Assembly (NCBI GenBank): GCA_038049695.1
Contig: CP142454.1
Coordinates: 91,688,001 to 91,752,000, forward strand
Source of the DNA: Cinnamomum chago
Taxonomy: Eukaryota; Streptophyta; Magnoliopsida; Laurales; Lauraceae
Direction of reading: 5' to 3'
DNA length: 64,000 nucleotides
A program made the position numbers and the translations under genes. Below are positions 23,344 through 36,500 of this stretch, one piece after another. Within the stretch, counting starts at the first letter, position 1. Every line of letters begins with the position of its first letter. The notes under the pieces were generated by a model. It was not told the DNA's origin. It did not search any database and saw only the letters and a program-made list of their open reading frames with translations.

Positions 23344-24383
23344 ATACATGACCACGGTAGCGAGCCGGACATCGGGGACCACAGTAGCAATCTGCGGTAT
23401 CGGGACAAGACCACGGTAATAATCAGGTAGCGGGATCCAAACTGCAGCTGGCGGGACAAGAGGGGGATCTCCAAGTCGGTGGATCAGACCAACAGGGTTA
23501 TCCAAGCTTAGTGGTGCCGACTCATAGGTCAAATACAATCGAGACAAATGCAAGTAAACCAAGTACAAATACATAATCAAACGGGCAAGACGGGGGTGCT
23601 CAAGGGCACACTGACATATCATGTGGTGCAATGCACTTCGGGACAAATAACTGTTACTAGAGTAACTTCAATGCTTTCGGGAAACAAGTCATGTGATGCA
23701 AATCTCGAGAAATGAGGTGAAACAATGAACTCTAACAATTTCGGGTAAAAATATCGGTTTCGAGATTTATTTCAGTGAATAGGGGTCCCGTATGTCGATT
23801 ATAATAATTACTTGGTACTCCTTGAGTTTGAAGACATTCCCGGCTCCTTATGCACTTTTACTACTTTCAAAACTTAAAATGAGCTTATGGGTAGTACTAG
23901 ATGTTACAATGGCAAGAATCAAGATTATAAACGGTCCATCCTAGGCATGACATTAATCCGGAAACATCGAGCAACCTATTCAGTCACCGAAAGGAATAGA
24001 ATCCGCGACAACCAAGGGAAAGACTTGTGTTTAGATATAAAGAAGATATCGCGTCGTTCCATCCCGTTCGAGATTGAAGTGGATTGAACTTCGATGCCAC
24101 CAAACCAACCGTGAGACGTGTCGGCTCAAGACATCCTCACACATGGTCCGCACAGTCCAGAAAGGGTAGCCAGGGTCCCACCTAAAACCAAGAATTAGTG
24201 CCTAGATCATCACCATTCTACCCTTTTAGTTCCCTAGTCTTAGAGACCTTAGATTAGGGTATAATTGGTCTTAACACTAAGGTATATACCCCTAGCACTC
24301 ATAGAAAGCCCAAAGGTTTCAAAAAAAAAAAACAATATCAAATTTCACTAGACTCGAATTTCTGTACCAGTTATACACAGAGT

Positions 24384-24477
24384 CCGATCGATCGGCTCAA
24401 AAAGCCTTACAGTTAAAGACAGACCGATCGATCGGCCTGTAGGACCGATCGATCGGACCTGGGCGTGCAGCAGGTCC
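24384..24477. repeat. Palindrome cluster, CCGATCGATCGG type, LTR-A (three copies)
   Basis: Perfect 12-bp palindromes lie at 24384, 24424 and 24445. The last is followed by GGACCTG/CAGGTCC, a 7-bp inverted repeat. The cluster lies about 0.9 kb downstream of the LTR TATA box, so it would be in the leader of any LTR transcript. Confidence 0.85.
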
Positions 24478-24964
24478 GGGACACTGATTTTTCTTCCCTT
24501 TTTCCCTTCCTTTTTCCTTTCCTTTCCAACACTTAAATAATCACATAGAACTATAAACAAGAAGACTAAAATACGTGTTTCCAAGACAATAATATGAGCT
24601 AAAGAGCTCCTCATTTCAAGTTTCTCCCTTTCCATTCTTTCCATTCACAACAAATCTCAAGGTGGAGAAAACTCATTCATGTGAAACCATTTGAAACCTT
24701 GACAATATGATGCATACATTTTTCAAGCATGAACAAGAGGGAAATAAACTCATCAATAAGCACATTTCGAAATCAATATTAATCATAGTAAAGACAACTA
24801 CTAAAATCACCAAAACCCTTGATGAAACAAGATTTTTCTCACAAAACATGTTAATAATCAAAACGATCCAATCATCCACTTGCCTTTGACTCTAATCAAG
24901 CAAATCAAGCTCCTAATCACCTCTCAAGCTCAAGATCCACAATCTCTACAAAAACCCCCAAAAC

Positions 24965-24973
24965 AAACCCTAA
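24965..24973. promoter_or_regulatory. Telo-box-like motif AAACCCTAA in LARD LTR-A
   Basis: This is a perfect AAACCCTAA. It is kept in LTR-B, LTR-C and S1, and in reverse (TTAGGGTTT) at 11883 and 15149 in the Tekay LTRs. A second AAACCCTAG lies 300 bp away at 25265. Telo-box motifs are known plant promoter and Polycomb-recruiting elements; a role here is inference. Confidence 0.5.
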
Positions 24974-25325
24974 AATGGGTTAAACAATGAAATGACAAGG
25001 AAACCTTTCAATAATCAAGGTGGAGCTTCTCTAAGGCTAGAAGATTACAAATCTAGAAGATGAATAAGAACACTTACTTGCAAGGTCCTCTAATGGACAA
25101 GGTAAGCTCAAGGGAAGTCTTGTGATGGAGGGTTCTCTTCACAAATGGTATCAATGGAAAGCTTGCAAGATGAGGAAGAGGTTGGTGATCTCCATTGCTT
25201 GATTGATGAACTATTGGTGTGGCTTGGAGATGGAGAAGCAAGAAGAAGAAGAGAAACACAAGAGAAACCCTAGGTTGCTGGTTTGTGCTGGAAAATGAAG
25301 AATGGAATGAAAGGGAGATGGGTTC

Positions 25326-25336
25326 CTCTTATAAGC
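25326..25336 (-). promoter_or_regulatory. TATA box of LARD LTR-A
   Basis: The minus strand reads GCTTATAAGAG. It is conserved in LTR-B (31163-31173), LTR-C (37048-37057) and, as TTTATAAGAGG, in S2 (about 41693-41702). It lies about 0.5 kb into the LTR as read on the minus strand. Confidence 0.55.
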
Positions 25337-27461
25337 AAGTGAGGTTTGGGTCCCACAACTTAAAGAACTTGGGTGGCTGAAATCATCTCTTTCGGGACCT
25401 CGGATGAATTCGACGAAGAAGGGAGAAATGATCGTCGAAATTTCTAGTTTCCAAAAAGTATATGTTTCACGGATTTCGAGAATATCGAGTTTTGGGTACA
25501 GATTTGGTGTGCAATGACTGTTTTGCCCTCGAGGCCAAGAAATCGGGTTTCGGGTTCTCAAATGGATACGGGATCAACATGAAAGTTGTAGGATTCCTCA
25601 AGATGAATGCAACGGTCCAAAAGCACAATACGAAACAAATCGGGAAAATCTCACAAGTAAATGCAAAGCCGAAAAGGGAACCCCCAAAGGGCCCCACAAG
25701 CTACCAAGGCACTCAAAAGCCCAAAACTAGAAGAAAAACCATTCTAGCTCACAAACTCAACCCAACAAATACTAATCCCACTAAAAGAAACTAATCCACA
25801 AATAAAACAACACTAATCCAAGAGATTAGGGGTCGGGTTCTCACATCCTCCCCCCCTTAGAACATTTGGTCCTCCAAATGAACTAAACAAACTAAAAAAC
25901 AAGCGGGGACATTAATCCCACACTTCGAAAAGAAAACCTCACACGACTACTCCAACTGGTCCTCTCGGAAGCACTGGACTCGCTGGATCATCCTCGCTAT
26001 AGAACTCTTCGGCCAACCATCAACAGTTGTCAGACATTCCACCACTGGCTCAAATCTGTTACTGCTCTACCAATCTGACTGCTCAAGGAATTTGTCATCT
26101 CTGACTCCTTCTAAGTTCCACCAAGTCTCTCGCTTCTAGCCATCCTGATGTAGAAAATTCTTGGAACAATTCTGTCGACTTCATCACAACTGTCGAAGCT
26201 AGGGTCTCATGTCAATTGCACCATCTTCAAGGAGAACTCTTGTTAACTCTAACTCTTGTTGCTCGGTGCTCCTGATCCATTGCACAACAATCAGTCTCTG
26301 ACACAATCATGCTTGTCCTTTCACCATTCTTCAACATTTGAAGCTCTAACTGTTTCTGTCCGTTGCTCTTGATCCACTGCACAATAGTCGGTCTCTGTCG
26401 GTCTTGGACATGTCTTTACCTTGAAATATTGCCTTATCCTTCTATCTGTCCTGACTTCGGAAAATTGGTGACGCTGAGTATTACCAGATATCTCTTATTT
26501 TAGGCAATGTCGTCCAGTCCTCTGTACTCTTCTGTCATCTCTGTCAAAGTTGTCGAAATTAGGTCTCGTGCCAATGCACAATCTTCGAGGTGAATGACTT
26601 GGAAATCTGTCACTCCTTCATATACCAAGCTGATTCAATCAAATATTTGGACGGTCCTCTGAACACTTCACTCATCTTTATCTGCTCACTGAAAACACAA
26701 GGTTCACAGCTCTGACTAGACTTGCTAACACTTTAACTGTCATGCTACTCCACTTGTCCAAACTTCGTGAGGTGTGCTTCTGTCAAATTCATTCTTCTCT
26801 GAATCCTTCAGCTGTCATTGTCCATCGGTGATGATTCTCCTGCTTGTATCTGTACTCTGCCCAAACTGATGTTCTACAAGTCGGTAAAGTCCACTAAAAC
26901 TTCTCTATCATGCGATCAGGTACCAATCAATTCCACATACAACTCTCTCTACACTGCTGCTGAAAGCTAATTTCCTATGCTTTTAACCATCCACTGACAC
27001 ATCCTGCAGAGTCGACTCACCATCATAACTGCAACTGTTAAACATCCTCAAACAATTCTCCGTCACAAGCTCATCAATACTCAATAAATTTCTAACTTTT
27101 CACATCTTTTGAAGCTGCACCACTGAAAATTCACTTCAAACCTCATAAAGTCCACCACTTATCTGGCCTATGGAGTCTTCTGACTTAGGAAAATAATCCA
27201 AGTTTAACCAAAAATCCACACTTACTTGCCTGACGAATCCTCTGAAGGTACACGATCAACTGTAATTGGGTCTCCATATGCTGCTCACATCCCTTACTGA
27301 TGAACAATTGGTCGCAAATTCCTTCTCTAGATCCATCTGTTACATCGAAAAGCTGAAAACTCTACCAAAGTCCTTCGAGAAACACCTGCTAGGTCCACAA
27401 AACTCTGACTCTCTGGCGCGAAAACAAGGCAAGGAACTAAATGTGGGTGCGGAGACACTAA

Positions 27462-27499
27462 ATTCTCCCCCACTAGAAAGAATTTGGTCCCCCAAATTC
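27462..27499 (-). repeat. Second polypurine-tract-like module near the LARD primer site
   Basis: On the plus strand a pyrimidine run (about 27463-27471) is followed by a perfect inverted repeat, GAATTTGG/CCAAATTC (27480-27499). This copies the order and spacing of the true tract and hairpin at 25846-25880. It is conserved in internal region B (about 33300-33337). Confidence 0.55.
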
Positions 27500-27657
27500 T
27501 CTAACAACAAGGACAAGAAAAGGCGACAAAGATAGTCTCCCCCACTAGAAGAAGAACAGACCCAAACTCACAGAAACAATACTAGACAAAAGAAAACGAG
27601 TCCTCACCACACGTCTTAAGGTTCCTAGAGTGTTTATTTCCTAGAAACCTGCCCGCC

Positions 27658-27666
27658 CTGATACCA
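27658..27666 (-). other. Primer binding site (tRNA-iMet) of LARD internal region A
   Basis: The minus strand reads TGGTATCAG followed by GGC. Internal region B (33494-33504) has the fuller TGGTATCAGAG match, so region A has one change at the tenth base. The site lies three bases from the LTR-B edge, as in the Tekay element. Confidence 0.85.
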
Positions 27667-27669
27667 GTC

Positions 27670-30600
27670 TGTCACGCCCCCGAACCAGAACCTCGGGGGC
27701 GGGAATGGGATTTAGCATAAATATATTTTACTTCTCCCAGGATCCGCGTGTGTGAAGACAACACATTCTAACACATTCTGAATATTTTGCGGAAGCTTTC
27801 GTGGCATTGCGACCCGGAGTCCGTGGCCATCGGATTCCGCGTCGCACTCAACCTTTAGCATATAGCTATCATATCAAGAATCATATCAGACTGGAGTAAA
27901 CCATCACAATAAATTACAGAGCTGACCGTAACAGGATATTACATTCCCAAATATGTTCAAGTTCCAATTATCAATATACATTAATTAAGAATCCTAAGAA
28001 AGAGGCTAATAAAAGCCATACAACAATAAGCTATTAACCACTACCCAACATGTGACGTAGCTCCGATATCAAGCTCAATGTCTACATGACATAGCCGACA
28101 AAACAACCTGCAAAACATGGCTCCACAGCCAACTCAAGCACTCAACTCGGGACGAAGAGATCTGAACCTGAGTACCAAAAGTAGTGGATCAGACACGACG
28201 GTCTGGCAGGTGGATGAAAAGATAACAAATATACTGAAGAATAAAACATAAGATAAATCATGATACTCGATCAAATGCTGCATATAATTAAATAGTTGTA
28301 AAATCGTGGATCTCTGACAAAACATGTATTCGTTTCAAGCATGGGTAAAACATGAAGATCTAATAAAACATATATTCATTTACATCATCCGTAAAAGCAT
28401 AGATATTTATCAATCGGGTGTTCGTCTAAAACGTTTATAAATATAGTGGCCGGGCAAAACAAACGTTCATTTAAGACTTAGGTAAAAACATAAGTATTTA
28501 ACAAACCGGATATTCATAGCAGTCTGGCAAAACCAAAGTCCATTTGAAACATATGTGAAAGTACGGATATTTAACAAATCGGGCATTCATTTAAACCATG
28601 TGTAAACTTAGGGATCTGACAAAACAAGTATCATTTAAAACATATTTAAAAGCACGGATATCCAACAATTCGGGCATTCAGTTAGAACAGGTATAAACAT
28701 AGGAATATGGCAAAACAAGTGTCATTTAAAACATATTTCAAAGCATGGATATTTATCAACTCGAGTATTCATTTAAAACATGTGTAAATCATATAAATCT
28801 AGTAAAACCATCGATCGTTTGAAACATATGCAAATGCATGGGTATTCACCCAACCGGCATTCATTTAAAACATGTGCGTGTACGAAGAACAGAAACAATA
28901 TAATAATAACTAAATTTACATTGGAGAATATTAACGCTTGTCTAAATAGCAACTTTCATAAAGGAAATGAATCATTTATCGAAAAACATAAAAGCAATAT
29001 AAAACTAGCGAGATGGCAACCACACGAAGCTAAGTCCTCTATCACTAAAGCGATAGAGCAATAACTAGGCCCTGATCTCTGTCACTCGAGGTGAGGAAAA
29101 ATAGGGGATCTCATATAAATACATATACATATACTAGGCACTGATCTCAGTCACTCGAGGTGAGGAGAAACAGTGGATCTCATGAATGCATATACATATA
29201 CTATACATGACCACGGTAGCGAGCCGGGCATCGGGGACCACAGTAGCAATCTGCGGTATCGGGACAAGACCACGGTAATAACCGGGTAGCGGGATCCAAA
29301 CTGCAGCTGGCGGGACAAGAGGGGGATCTCCAAGTCGGTGGATCAGACCAACAGGGTTATCCAAGCTTAGTGGTGCCGACTCATAGGTCAAATACAATCG
29401 AGACATATGCAAGTAAACCAAGTACAAATACATAATCAAACGGGAAAGACGGGGGTGCTTAAGGGCACACTGACATATCATGTGGTGCAATGCACTTCGG
29501 GACAAATAACTGTTACTAGAGTAACTTCAATGCTTTCGAGAAACAAGTCATGTGATGCAAATCTCGAGAAATGAGGTGAAACAATGAACTATAACAATTT
29601 CGGGTAAAAATATCGGTTTCGAGATTTATTTCAGTGAATAGGGGTCCCGTATGTCGATTATAATAATTACTTGGTACTCCTTGAGTTTGAAGACATTCCC
29701 GGCTCCTTATGCACTTTTACTACTTTCAAAACTTAAAATGAGCTTATGGGTAGTACTAGATGTTACAATGGCAAGAATCAAGATTATAAACGGTCCATCC
29801 TAGGCATGACATTAATCCGGAAACATCGAGCAACCTATTCAGTCACCGAAAGGAATAGAATCCGCGATAACCAAGGGAAAGACTTGTGTTTAGATATAAA
29901 GAAGATATCGCGTCGTTCCATCCCGTTCGAGATTGAAGTGGATTGAACTTCGATGCCACCAAACCAACCGTGAGACGTGTCGGCTCAAGACATCCTCACA
30001 CATGGTCCGCACAGTCCAGAAAGGGTAGCCAGGGTCCCACCTAAAACCAAGAATTAGTGCCTAGATCATCACCATTCTTCCCTTTTAGTTCCCTAGTCTT
30101 AGAGACCTTAGATTAGGGTATAATTGGTCTTAACACTAAGGTATATACCCCTAGCACTCATAGAAAGCCCAAAGGTTTCAAAAAAAAAAAACAATATCAA
30201 ATTTCACTAGACTCGAATTTCTGTACCAGTTATACACAGAGTCCGATCGATCGGCTCAAAAAGCCTTACAGTTAAAGACAGACCGATCGATCGGACCTGG
30301 GCGTGCAGCAGGTCCGGGACACTGATTTTTCTTCCCTTTTTCCCTTCCTTTTTCCTTTCCTTTCCAACACTTAAATAATCACATAGAACTATAAACAAGA
30401 AGACTAAAATACGTGTTTCCAAGACAATAATATGAGCTAAAGAGCTCCTCATTTCAAGTTTCTCCCTTTCCATTCTTTCCATTCACAACAAATCTCAAGG
30501 TGGAGAAAACTCATTCATGTGAAACCATTTGAAACCTTGACAATATGATGCATACATTTTCCAAGCATGAACAAGAGGGAAATAAACTCATCAATAAGCA

Positions 30601-31683
30601 CATTTCGAAATCAATATTAATCATAGTAAAGACAACTACTAAAATCACCAAAACCCTTGATGAAACAAGATTTTTCTCACAAAACATGTTAATAATCAAA
30701 ACGATCCAATCATCCACTTGCCTTTGACTCTAATCAAGCAAATCAAGCTCCTAATCACCTCTCAAGCTCAAGATCCACAATCTCTACAAAAACCCCCAAA
30801 ACAAACCCTAAAATGGGTTAAACAATGAAATGACAAGGAAACCTTTCAATAATCAAGGTGGGGCTTCTCTAAGGCTAGAAGATTACAAATCTAGAAGATG
30901 AATAAGAACACTTACTTGCAAGGTCCTCTAATGGACAAGGTAAGCTCAAGGGAAGTCTTGTGATGGAGGGTTCTCTTCACAAATGGTATCAATGGAAAGC
31001 TTGCAAGATGAGGAAGAGGTTGGTGATCTCCATTGCTTGATTGATGAACTATTGGTGTGGCTTGGAGATGGAGAAGCAAGAAGAAGAAGAGAAACACAAG
31101 AGAAACCCTAGGTTGCTGGTTTGTGCTGGAAAATGAAGAATGGAATGAAAGGGAGATGGGTTCCTCTTATAAGCAAGTGAGGTTTGGGTCCCACAACTTA
31201 AAGAACTTGGGTGGCTGAAATCATCTCTTTCGGGACCTCGGATGAATTCGACGAAGAAGGGAGAAATGATCGTCGAAATTTCTAGTTTCCAAAAAGTATA
31301 TGTTTCACGGATTTCGAGAATATCGAGTTTTGGGTACAGATTTGGTGTGCAATGACTGTTTTGCCCTCGAGGCCAAGAAATCGGGTTTCGGGTTCTCAAA
31401 TGGATACGGGATCAACATGAAAGTTGTAGGATTCCTCAAGATGAATGCAACGGTCCAAAAGCACAATACGAAACAAATCGGGAAAATCTCACAAGTAAAT
31501 GCAAAGCCGAAAAGGGAACCCCCAAAGGGCCCCACAAGCTACCAAGGCACTCAAAAGCCCAAAACTAGAAGAAAAACCATTCTAGCTCACAAACTCAACC
31601 CAACAAATACTAATCCCACTAAAAGAAACTAATCCACAAATAAAACAACACTAATCCAAGAGATTAGGGGTCGGGTTCTCACA
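27670..31683 (-). mobile_element. LARD LTR-B (shared by both internal regions)
   Basis: The LTR is 4014 bp, 49 bp shorter than LTR-A. Two deletions explain all of this: 28 bp near 29003 and 21 bp near 30293, the second being exactly one palindrome period. It serves both as the 5' LTR of internal region A and as the 3' LTR of internal region B. Confidence 0.9.
30242..30312. repeat. Palindrome cluster, CCGATCGATCGG type, LTR-B (two copies)
   Basis: Only two palindromes (30243 and 30283) remain, against three in LTR-A and LTR-C. One 21-bp palindrome-plus-spacer period has been lost. Confidence 0.85.
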
Positions 31684-33507
31684 TCCTCCCCCCCTTAAAA
31701 CATTTGGTCCTCCAAATGAACTAAACAAACTAAAAAACAAGCGGGGACATTAATCCCACACTTCGAAAAGAAAACCTCACACGACTACTCCAACTGGTCC
31801 TCTCGGAAGCACTGGACTCGCTGGATCATCCTCGCTATAGAACTCTTCGGCCAACCATCAACAGTTGTCAGACATTCCACCACTGGCTCAAATCTGTTAC
31901 TGCTCTACCAATCTGACTGCTCAAGGAATTTGTCATCTCTGACTCCTTCTAAGTTCCACCAAGTCTCTCGCTTCTAGCCATCCTGATGTAGAAAATTCTT
32001 GGAACAATTCTGTCGACTTCATCACAACTGTCGAAGCTAGGGTCTCATGTCAATTGCACCATCTTCAAGGAGAACTCTTGTTAACTCTAACTCTTGCTGC
32101 TCGGTGCTCCTGATCCATTGCACAGCAATCAGTCTCTGACACAATCATGCTTGTCCTTTCACCATTCTTCAACATTTGAAGCTCTAACTGTTTCTGTCCG
32201 TTGCTCTTGATCCACTGCACAATAGTCGGTCTCTGTCGGTCTTGGACATGTCTTTACCTTGAAATATTGCCTTATCCTTCTATCTGTCCTGACTTCGGAA
32301 AATTGGTGACGCTGAGTATTACCAGATATCTCTTATTTTAGGCAATGTCCTCCAGTCCTCTGTACTCTTCTGTCATCTCTGTCAAAGTTGTCGAAATTAG
32401 GTCTCGTGCCAATGCACAATCTTCGAGGTGAATGACTTGGGAATCTGTCACTCCTTCATATACCAAGCTGATTCAATCAAATATTTGGACGGTCCTCTGA
32501 ACACTTCACTCATCTTTATCTGCTCACTGAAAACACAAGGTTTACAGCTCTGACTAGACTTGCTAACACTTTAACTGTCATGCTACTCCACTTGTCCAAA
32601 CTTCGTGAGGTGTGCTTCTGTCAAATTCATTCTTCTCTGAATCCTTCAGCTGTCATTGTCCATCGGTGATGATTCTCCTGCTTGTATCTGTACTCTGCCC
32701 AAACTGATGTTCTACAAGTCGGTAAAGTCCACTAAATCTTCTCTATCATGCGATCAGGTACCAATCAATTCCACATACAACTCTCTCTACACTGCTGCTG
32801 AAAGCTAATTTCCTATGCTTTTAACCATCCACTGACACATCCTGCCGAGTCGACTCACCATCATAACTGCAACTGTTAAACATCCTCAAACAATTCTCCG
32901 TCACAAGCTCATCAATACTCAATAAATTTCTAACTTTTCACATCTTTTGAAGCTGCACCACTGAAAATTCACTTCAAACCTCATAAAGTCCACCACTTAT
33001 CTAGCCTATGGAGTCTTCTGACTTAGGAAAATAATCCAAGTTTAACCAAAAATCCACACTTACTTGCCTGACGAATCCTCTGAAGGTACACGATCAACTG
33101 TAATTGGGTCTTCATATGCTGCTCACATCTCTTACTGATGAACAATTGGTCGCAAATTCCTTCTCTAGCTCCATCTGTTACATCGAAAAGCTGAAAACTC
33201 TACCAAAGTCCTTCGAGAAACACCTGCTAGGTCCACAAAACTCTGACTCTCTGGCGCGAAAACAAGGCAAGGAACTAAATGTGGGTGCGGAGACACTAAA
33301 TTCTCCCCCACTAGAAAGAATTTGGTCCCCCAAATTCTCTAACAACAAGGACAAGAAAAGGAGACAAAGATAGTCTCCCCCACTAGAAGAAGAACAGACC
33401 CAAACTCACAGAAACAATACTAGACAAAAGAAAACGAGTCCTCACCACACGTCTTAAGGTTCCTAGAGTGTTTATTTCCTAGAAACCTGCCCGCTCTGAT
33501 ACCAGTC
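31684..33507 (-). mobile_element. LARD internal region B (non-coding)
   Basis: The region is 1824 bp, nearly identical to internal region A, with only scattered substitutions visible. It has the primer site at 33494-33504 (TGGTATCAGAG on the minus strand) and a polypyrimidine complement of the polypurine tract from 31684. It has no retrotransposon protein coding capacity. Confidence 0.88.
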
Positions 33508-36500
33508 TGTCACGCCCCCGAACCAGAACCTCGGGGGCGGGAATGGGATTTAGCATAAATATATTTTACTTCTCCCAGGATCCGCGTGTGTGAAGACACT
33601 ACATTCTAACACATTCTGAATATTTTGCGGAAGCTTTCGTGGCATTGCGACCCGGAGTCCGTGGCCATCGGATTCCGCGTCGCACTCAACCTTTAGCATA
33701 TAGCTATCATATCAAGAATCATATCAGACTGGAGTAAACCATCACAATAAATTACAGAGCTGACCGTAACAGGATATTACATTCCCAAATATGTTCAAGT
33801 TCCAATTATCAATATACATTAATTAAGAATCCTAAGAAAGAGGCTAATAAAAGCCATACAACAATAAGCTATTAACCACTACCCAACATATGACATAGCT
33901 CCGATATCAAGCTCAATGTCTACATGACATAGCCGACAAAACAACCTGCAAAACATGGCTCCACAGCCAACTCAAGCACTCAACTCAGGACGAAGAGATC
34001 TGAACCTGAGTACCAAAAGTAGTGGATCAGACACGACGGTCTGGCAGGTGGATGAAAAGATAACAAATATACTGAAGAATAAAACATAAGATAAATCATG
34101 ATACTCGATCAAATGCTGCATATAATTAAATAGTTGTAAAATCGTGGATCTCTGACAAAACATGTATTCGTTTCAAGCATGGGTAAAACATGAAGATCTA
34201 ATAAAACATATATTCATTTACATCATCCGTAAAAGCATAGATATTTATCAATCGGGTGTTCGTCTAAAACGTTTATAAATATAGTGGCCGGGCAAAACAA
34301 ACGTTCATTTAAGACTTAGGTAAAAACATAAGTATTTAACAAACCGGATATTCATAACAGTCTGGCAAAACCAAAGTCCATTTGAAACATATGTGAAAGT
34401 ATGGATATTTAACAAATCGGGCATTCATTTAAACCATGTGTAAACTTAGGGATCTGACAAAACAAGTATCATTTAAAACATATTTAAAAGCACGGATATC
34501 CAACAATTCGGGCATTCAGTTAGAACAGGTATAAACATAGGAATCTGGCAAAACAAGTGTCATTTAAAACATATTTCAAAGCATGGATATTTATCAACTC
34601 GAGTATTCATTTAAAACATGTGTAAATCATATAAATCTAGTAAAACCATCGATCGTTTGAAACATATGCAAACGCATGGGTATTCACCCAACCGGCATTC
34701 ATTTAAAACATGTGCGTGTACGAAGAACAGAAACAATATAATAATAACTGAATTTACATTGGAGAATATTAACGCTTGTCTAAATAGCAACTTTCATAAA
34801 GGAAATGAATCATTTATCGAAAAACATAAAAGCAATATAAAACATGTCGGGTATCCAAGGAAGTCGGGAACTAGCGAGATGGCAACCACACGAAGCTAAG
34901 TCCTCTATCACTAAAGCGATAGAGCAATAACTAGGCCCTGATCTCTGTCACTCGAGGTGAGGAGAAACAGGGGATCTCATATAAATACATATACATATAC
35001 TAGGCACTGATCTCAGTCACTCGAGGTGAGGAGAAACAGTGGATCTCATGAATGCATATACATATACTATACATGACCACGGTAGCGAGCCGGGCATCGG
35101 GGACCACAGTAGCAATCTGCGGTATCGGGACAAGACCACGGTAATAACCGGGTAGCGGGATCCAAACTGCAGCTGGCGGGACAAGAGGGGGATCTCCAAG
35201 TCGGTGGATCAGACCAACAGGGTTATCCAAGCTTAGTGGTGCCGACTCATAGGTCAAATACAATCGAGACATATGCAAGTAAACCAAGTACAAATACATA
35301 ATCAAACGGGAAAGACGGGGGTGCTTAAGGGCACACTGACATATCATGTGGTGCAATGCACTTCGGGACAAATAACTGTTACTAGAGTAACTTCAATGCT
35401 TTCGAGAAACAAGTCATGTGATGCAAATCTCGAGAAATGAGGTGAAACAATGAACTATAACAATTTCGGGTAAAAATATCGGTTTCGAGATTTATTTCAG
35501 TGAATAGGGGTCCCGTATGTCGATTATAATAATTACTTGGTACTCCTTGAGTTTGAAGACATTCCCGGCTCCTTATGCACTTTTACTACTTTCAAAACTT
35601 AAAATGAGCTTATGGGTAGTACTAGATGTTACAATGGCAAGAATCAAGATTATAAACGGTCCATCCTAGGCATGACATTAATCCGGAAACATCGAGCAAC
35701 CTATTCAGTCACCGAAAGGAATAGAATCCGCGACAACCAAGGGAAAGACTTGTGTTTAGATATAAAGAAGATATCGCGTCGTTCCATCCCGTTCGAGATT
35801 GAAGTGGATTGAACTTCGATGCCACCAAACCAACCGTGAGACGTGTCGGCTCAAGACATCCTCACACATGGTCCGCACAGTCCAGAAAGGGTAGCCAGGG
35901 TCCCACCTAAAACCAAGAATTAGTGCCTAGATCATCACCATTCTTCCCTTTTAGTTCCCTAGTCTTAGAGACCTTAGATTAGGGTATAATTGGTCTTAAC
36001 ACTAAGGTATATACCCCTAGCACTCATAGAAAGCCCAAAGGTTTCAAAAAAAAAAAACAATATCAAATTTCACTAGACTCAAATTTCTGTACCAGTTATA
36101 CACAGAGTCCGATCGATCGGCTCAAAAAGCCTTACAGTTAAAGACAGACCGATCGATCGGCCTGTAGGACCGATCGATCGGACCTGGGCATGCAGCAGGT
36201 CCGGGACACTGATTTTTCTTCCCATTTTCCCTTCCTTTTTCCTTTCCTTTCCAACACTTAAATTATCACATAGAACTATAAAAGGAAGACTAAAATACGT
36301 GTTTCCAAGACAATAATATGAGCTAAAGAGCTCCTCATTTCAAGTTTCTCCCTTTCCATTCTTTCCATTCACAACAAATCTCAAGGTGGAGAAAACTCAT
36401 TCATGTGAAACCATTTGAAACCTTGACAATATGATGCATACATTTTCCAAGCATGACCAAGTGGGAAATAAACTCATCAATAAGCACATTTCGAAATCAA

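Larger units (their letters stand above)
21783..25845 (-). mobile_element. LARD LTR-A
   Basis: The LTR is 4063 bp and carries the terminal hairpin CGCCCCCGA/TCGGGGGCG at 21788-21814. It also has the ~90-bp array (22430-22990), a 69-bp tandem duplication (23206-23343), three ~30-bp units (23350, 23377, 23409), three CCGATCGATCGG palindromes, two telo-box motifs (AAACCCTAA at 24965, AAACCCTAG at 25265) and a minus-strand TATA box. It is non-coding. Confidence 0.9.
25846..27669 (-). mobile_element. LARD internal region A (non-coding)
   Basis: The region is 1824 bp and bounded on the right by PBS complement CTGATACCA (27658-27666) and on the left by the polypyrimidine complement of a polypurine tract (25846-25858). 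Next to the tract is an inverted repeat, CATTTGG/CCAAATG (25863-25880). I find no gag or pol similarity in any frame; the longest frame is a meaningless 89 codons. Degenerate direct repeats about 96 bp apart start near 26248 and 26344. A second polypurine-like module lies near the primer site (27462-27499). Confidence 0.85.

Noticed and set aside
23275-23646. Open frames of about 60-125 codons inside LTRs, repeated in every LARD LTR (for example 23275-23646 and 25211-25561)
   Set aside because: They recur only because the LTRs are copies, have no recognisable domain, overlap on both strands and change length with repeat copy number. They are chance frames.
25846-27669. Captured host gene in the LARD internal region
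   Set aside because: No open frame, splice-like structure or recognisable protein similarity on either strand. It is repetitive and non-coding.
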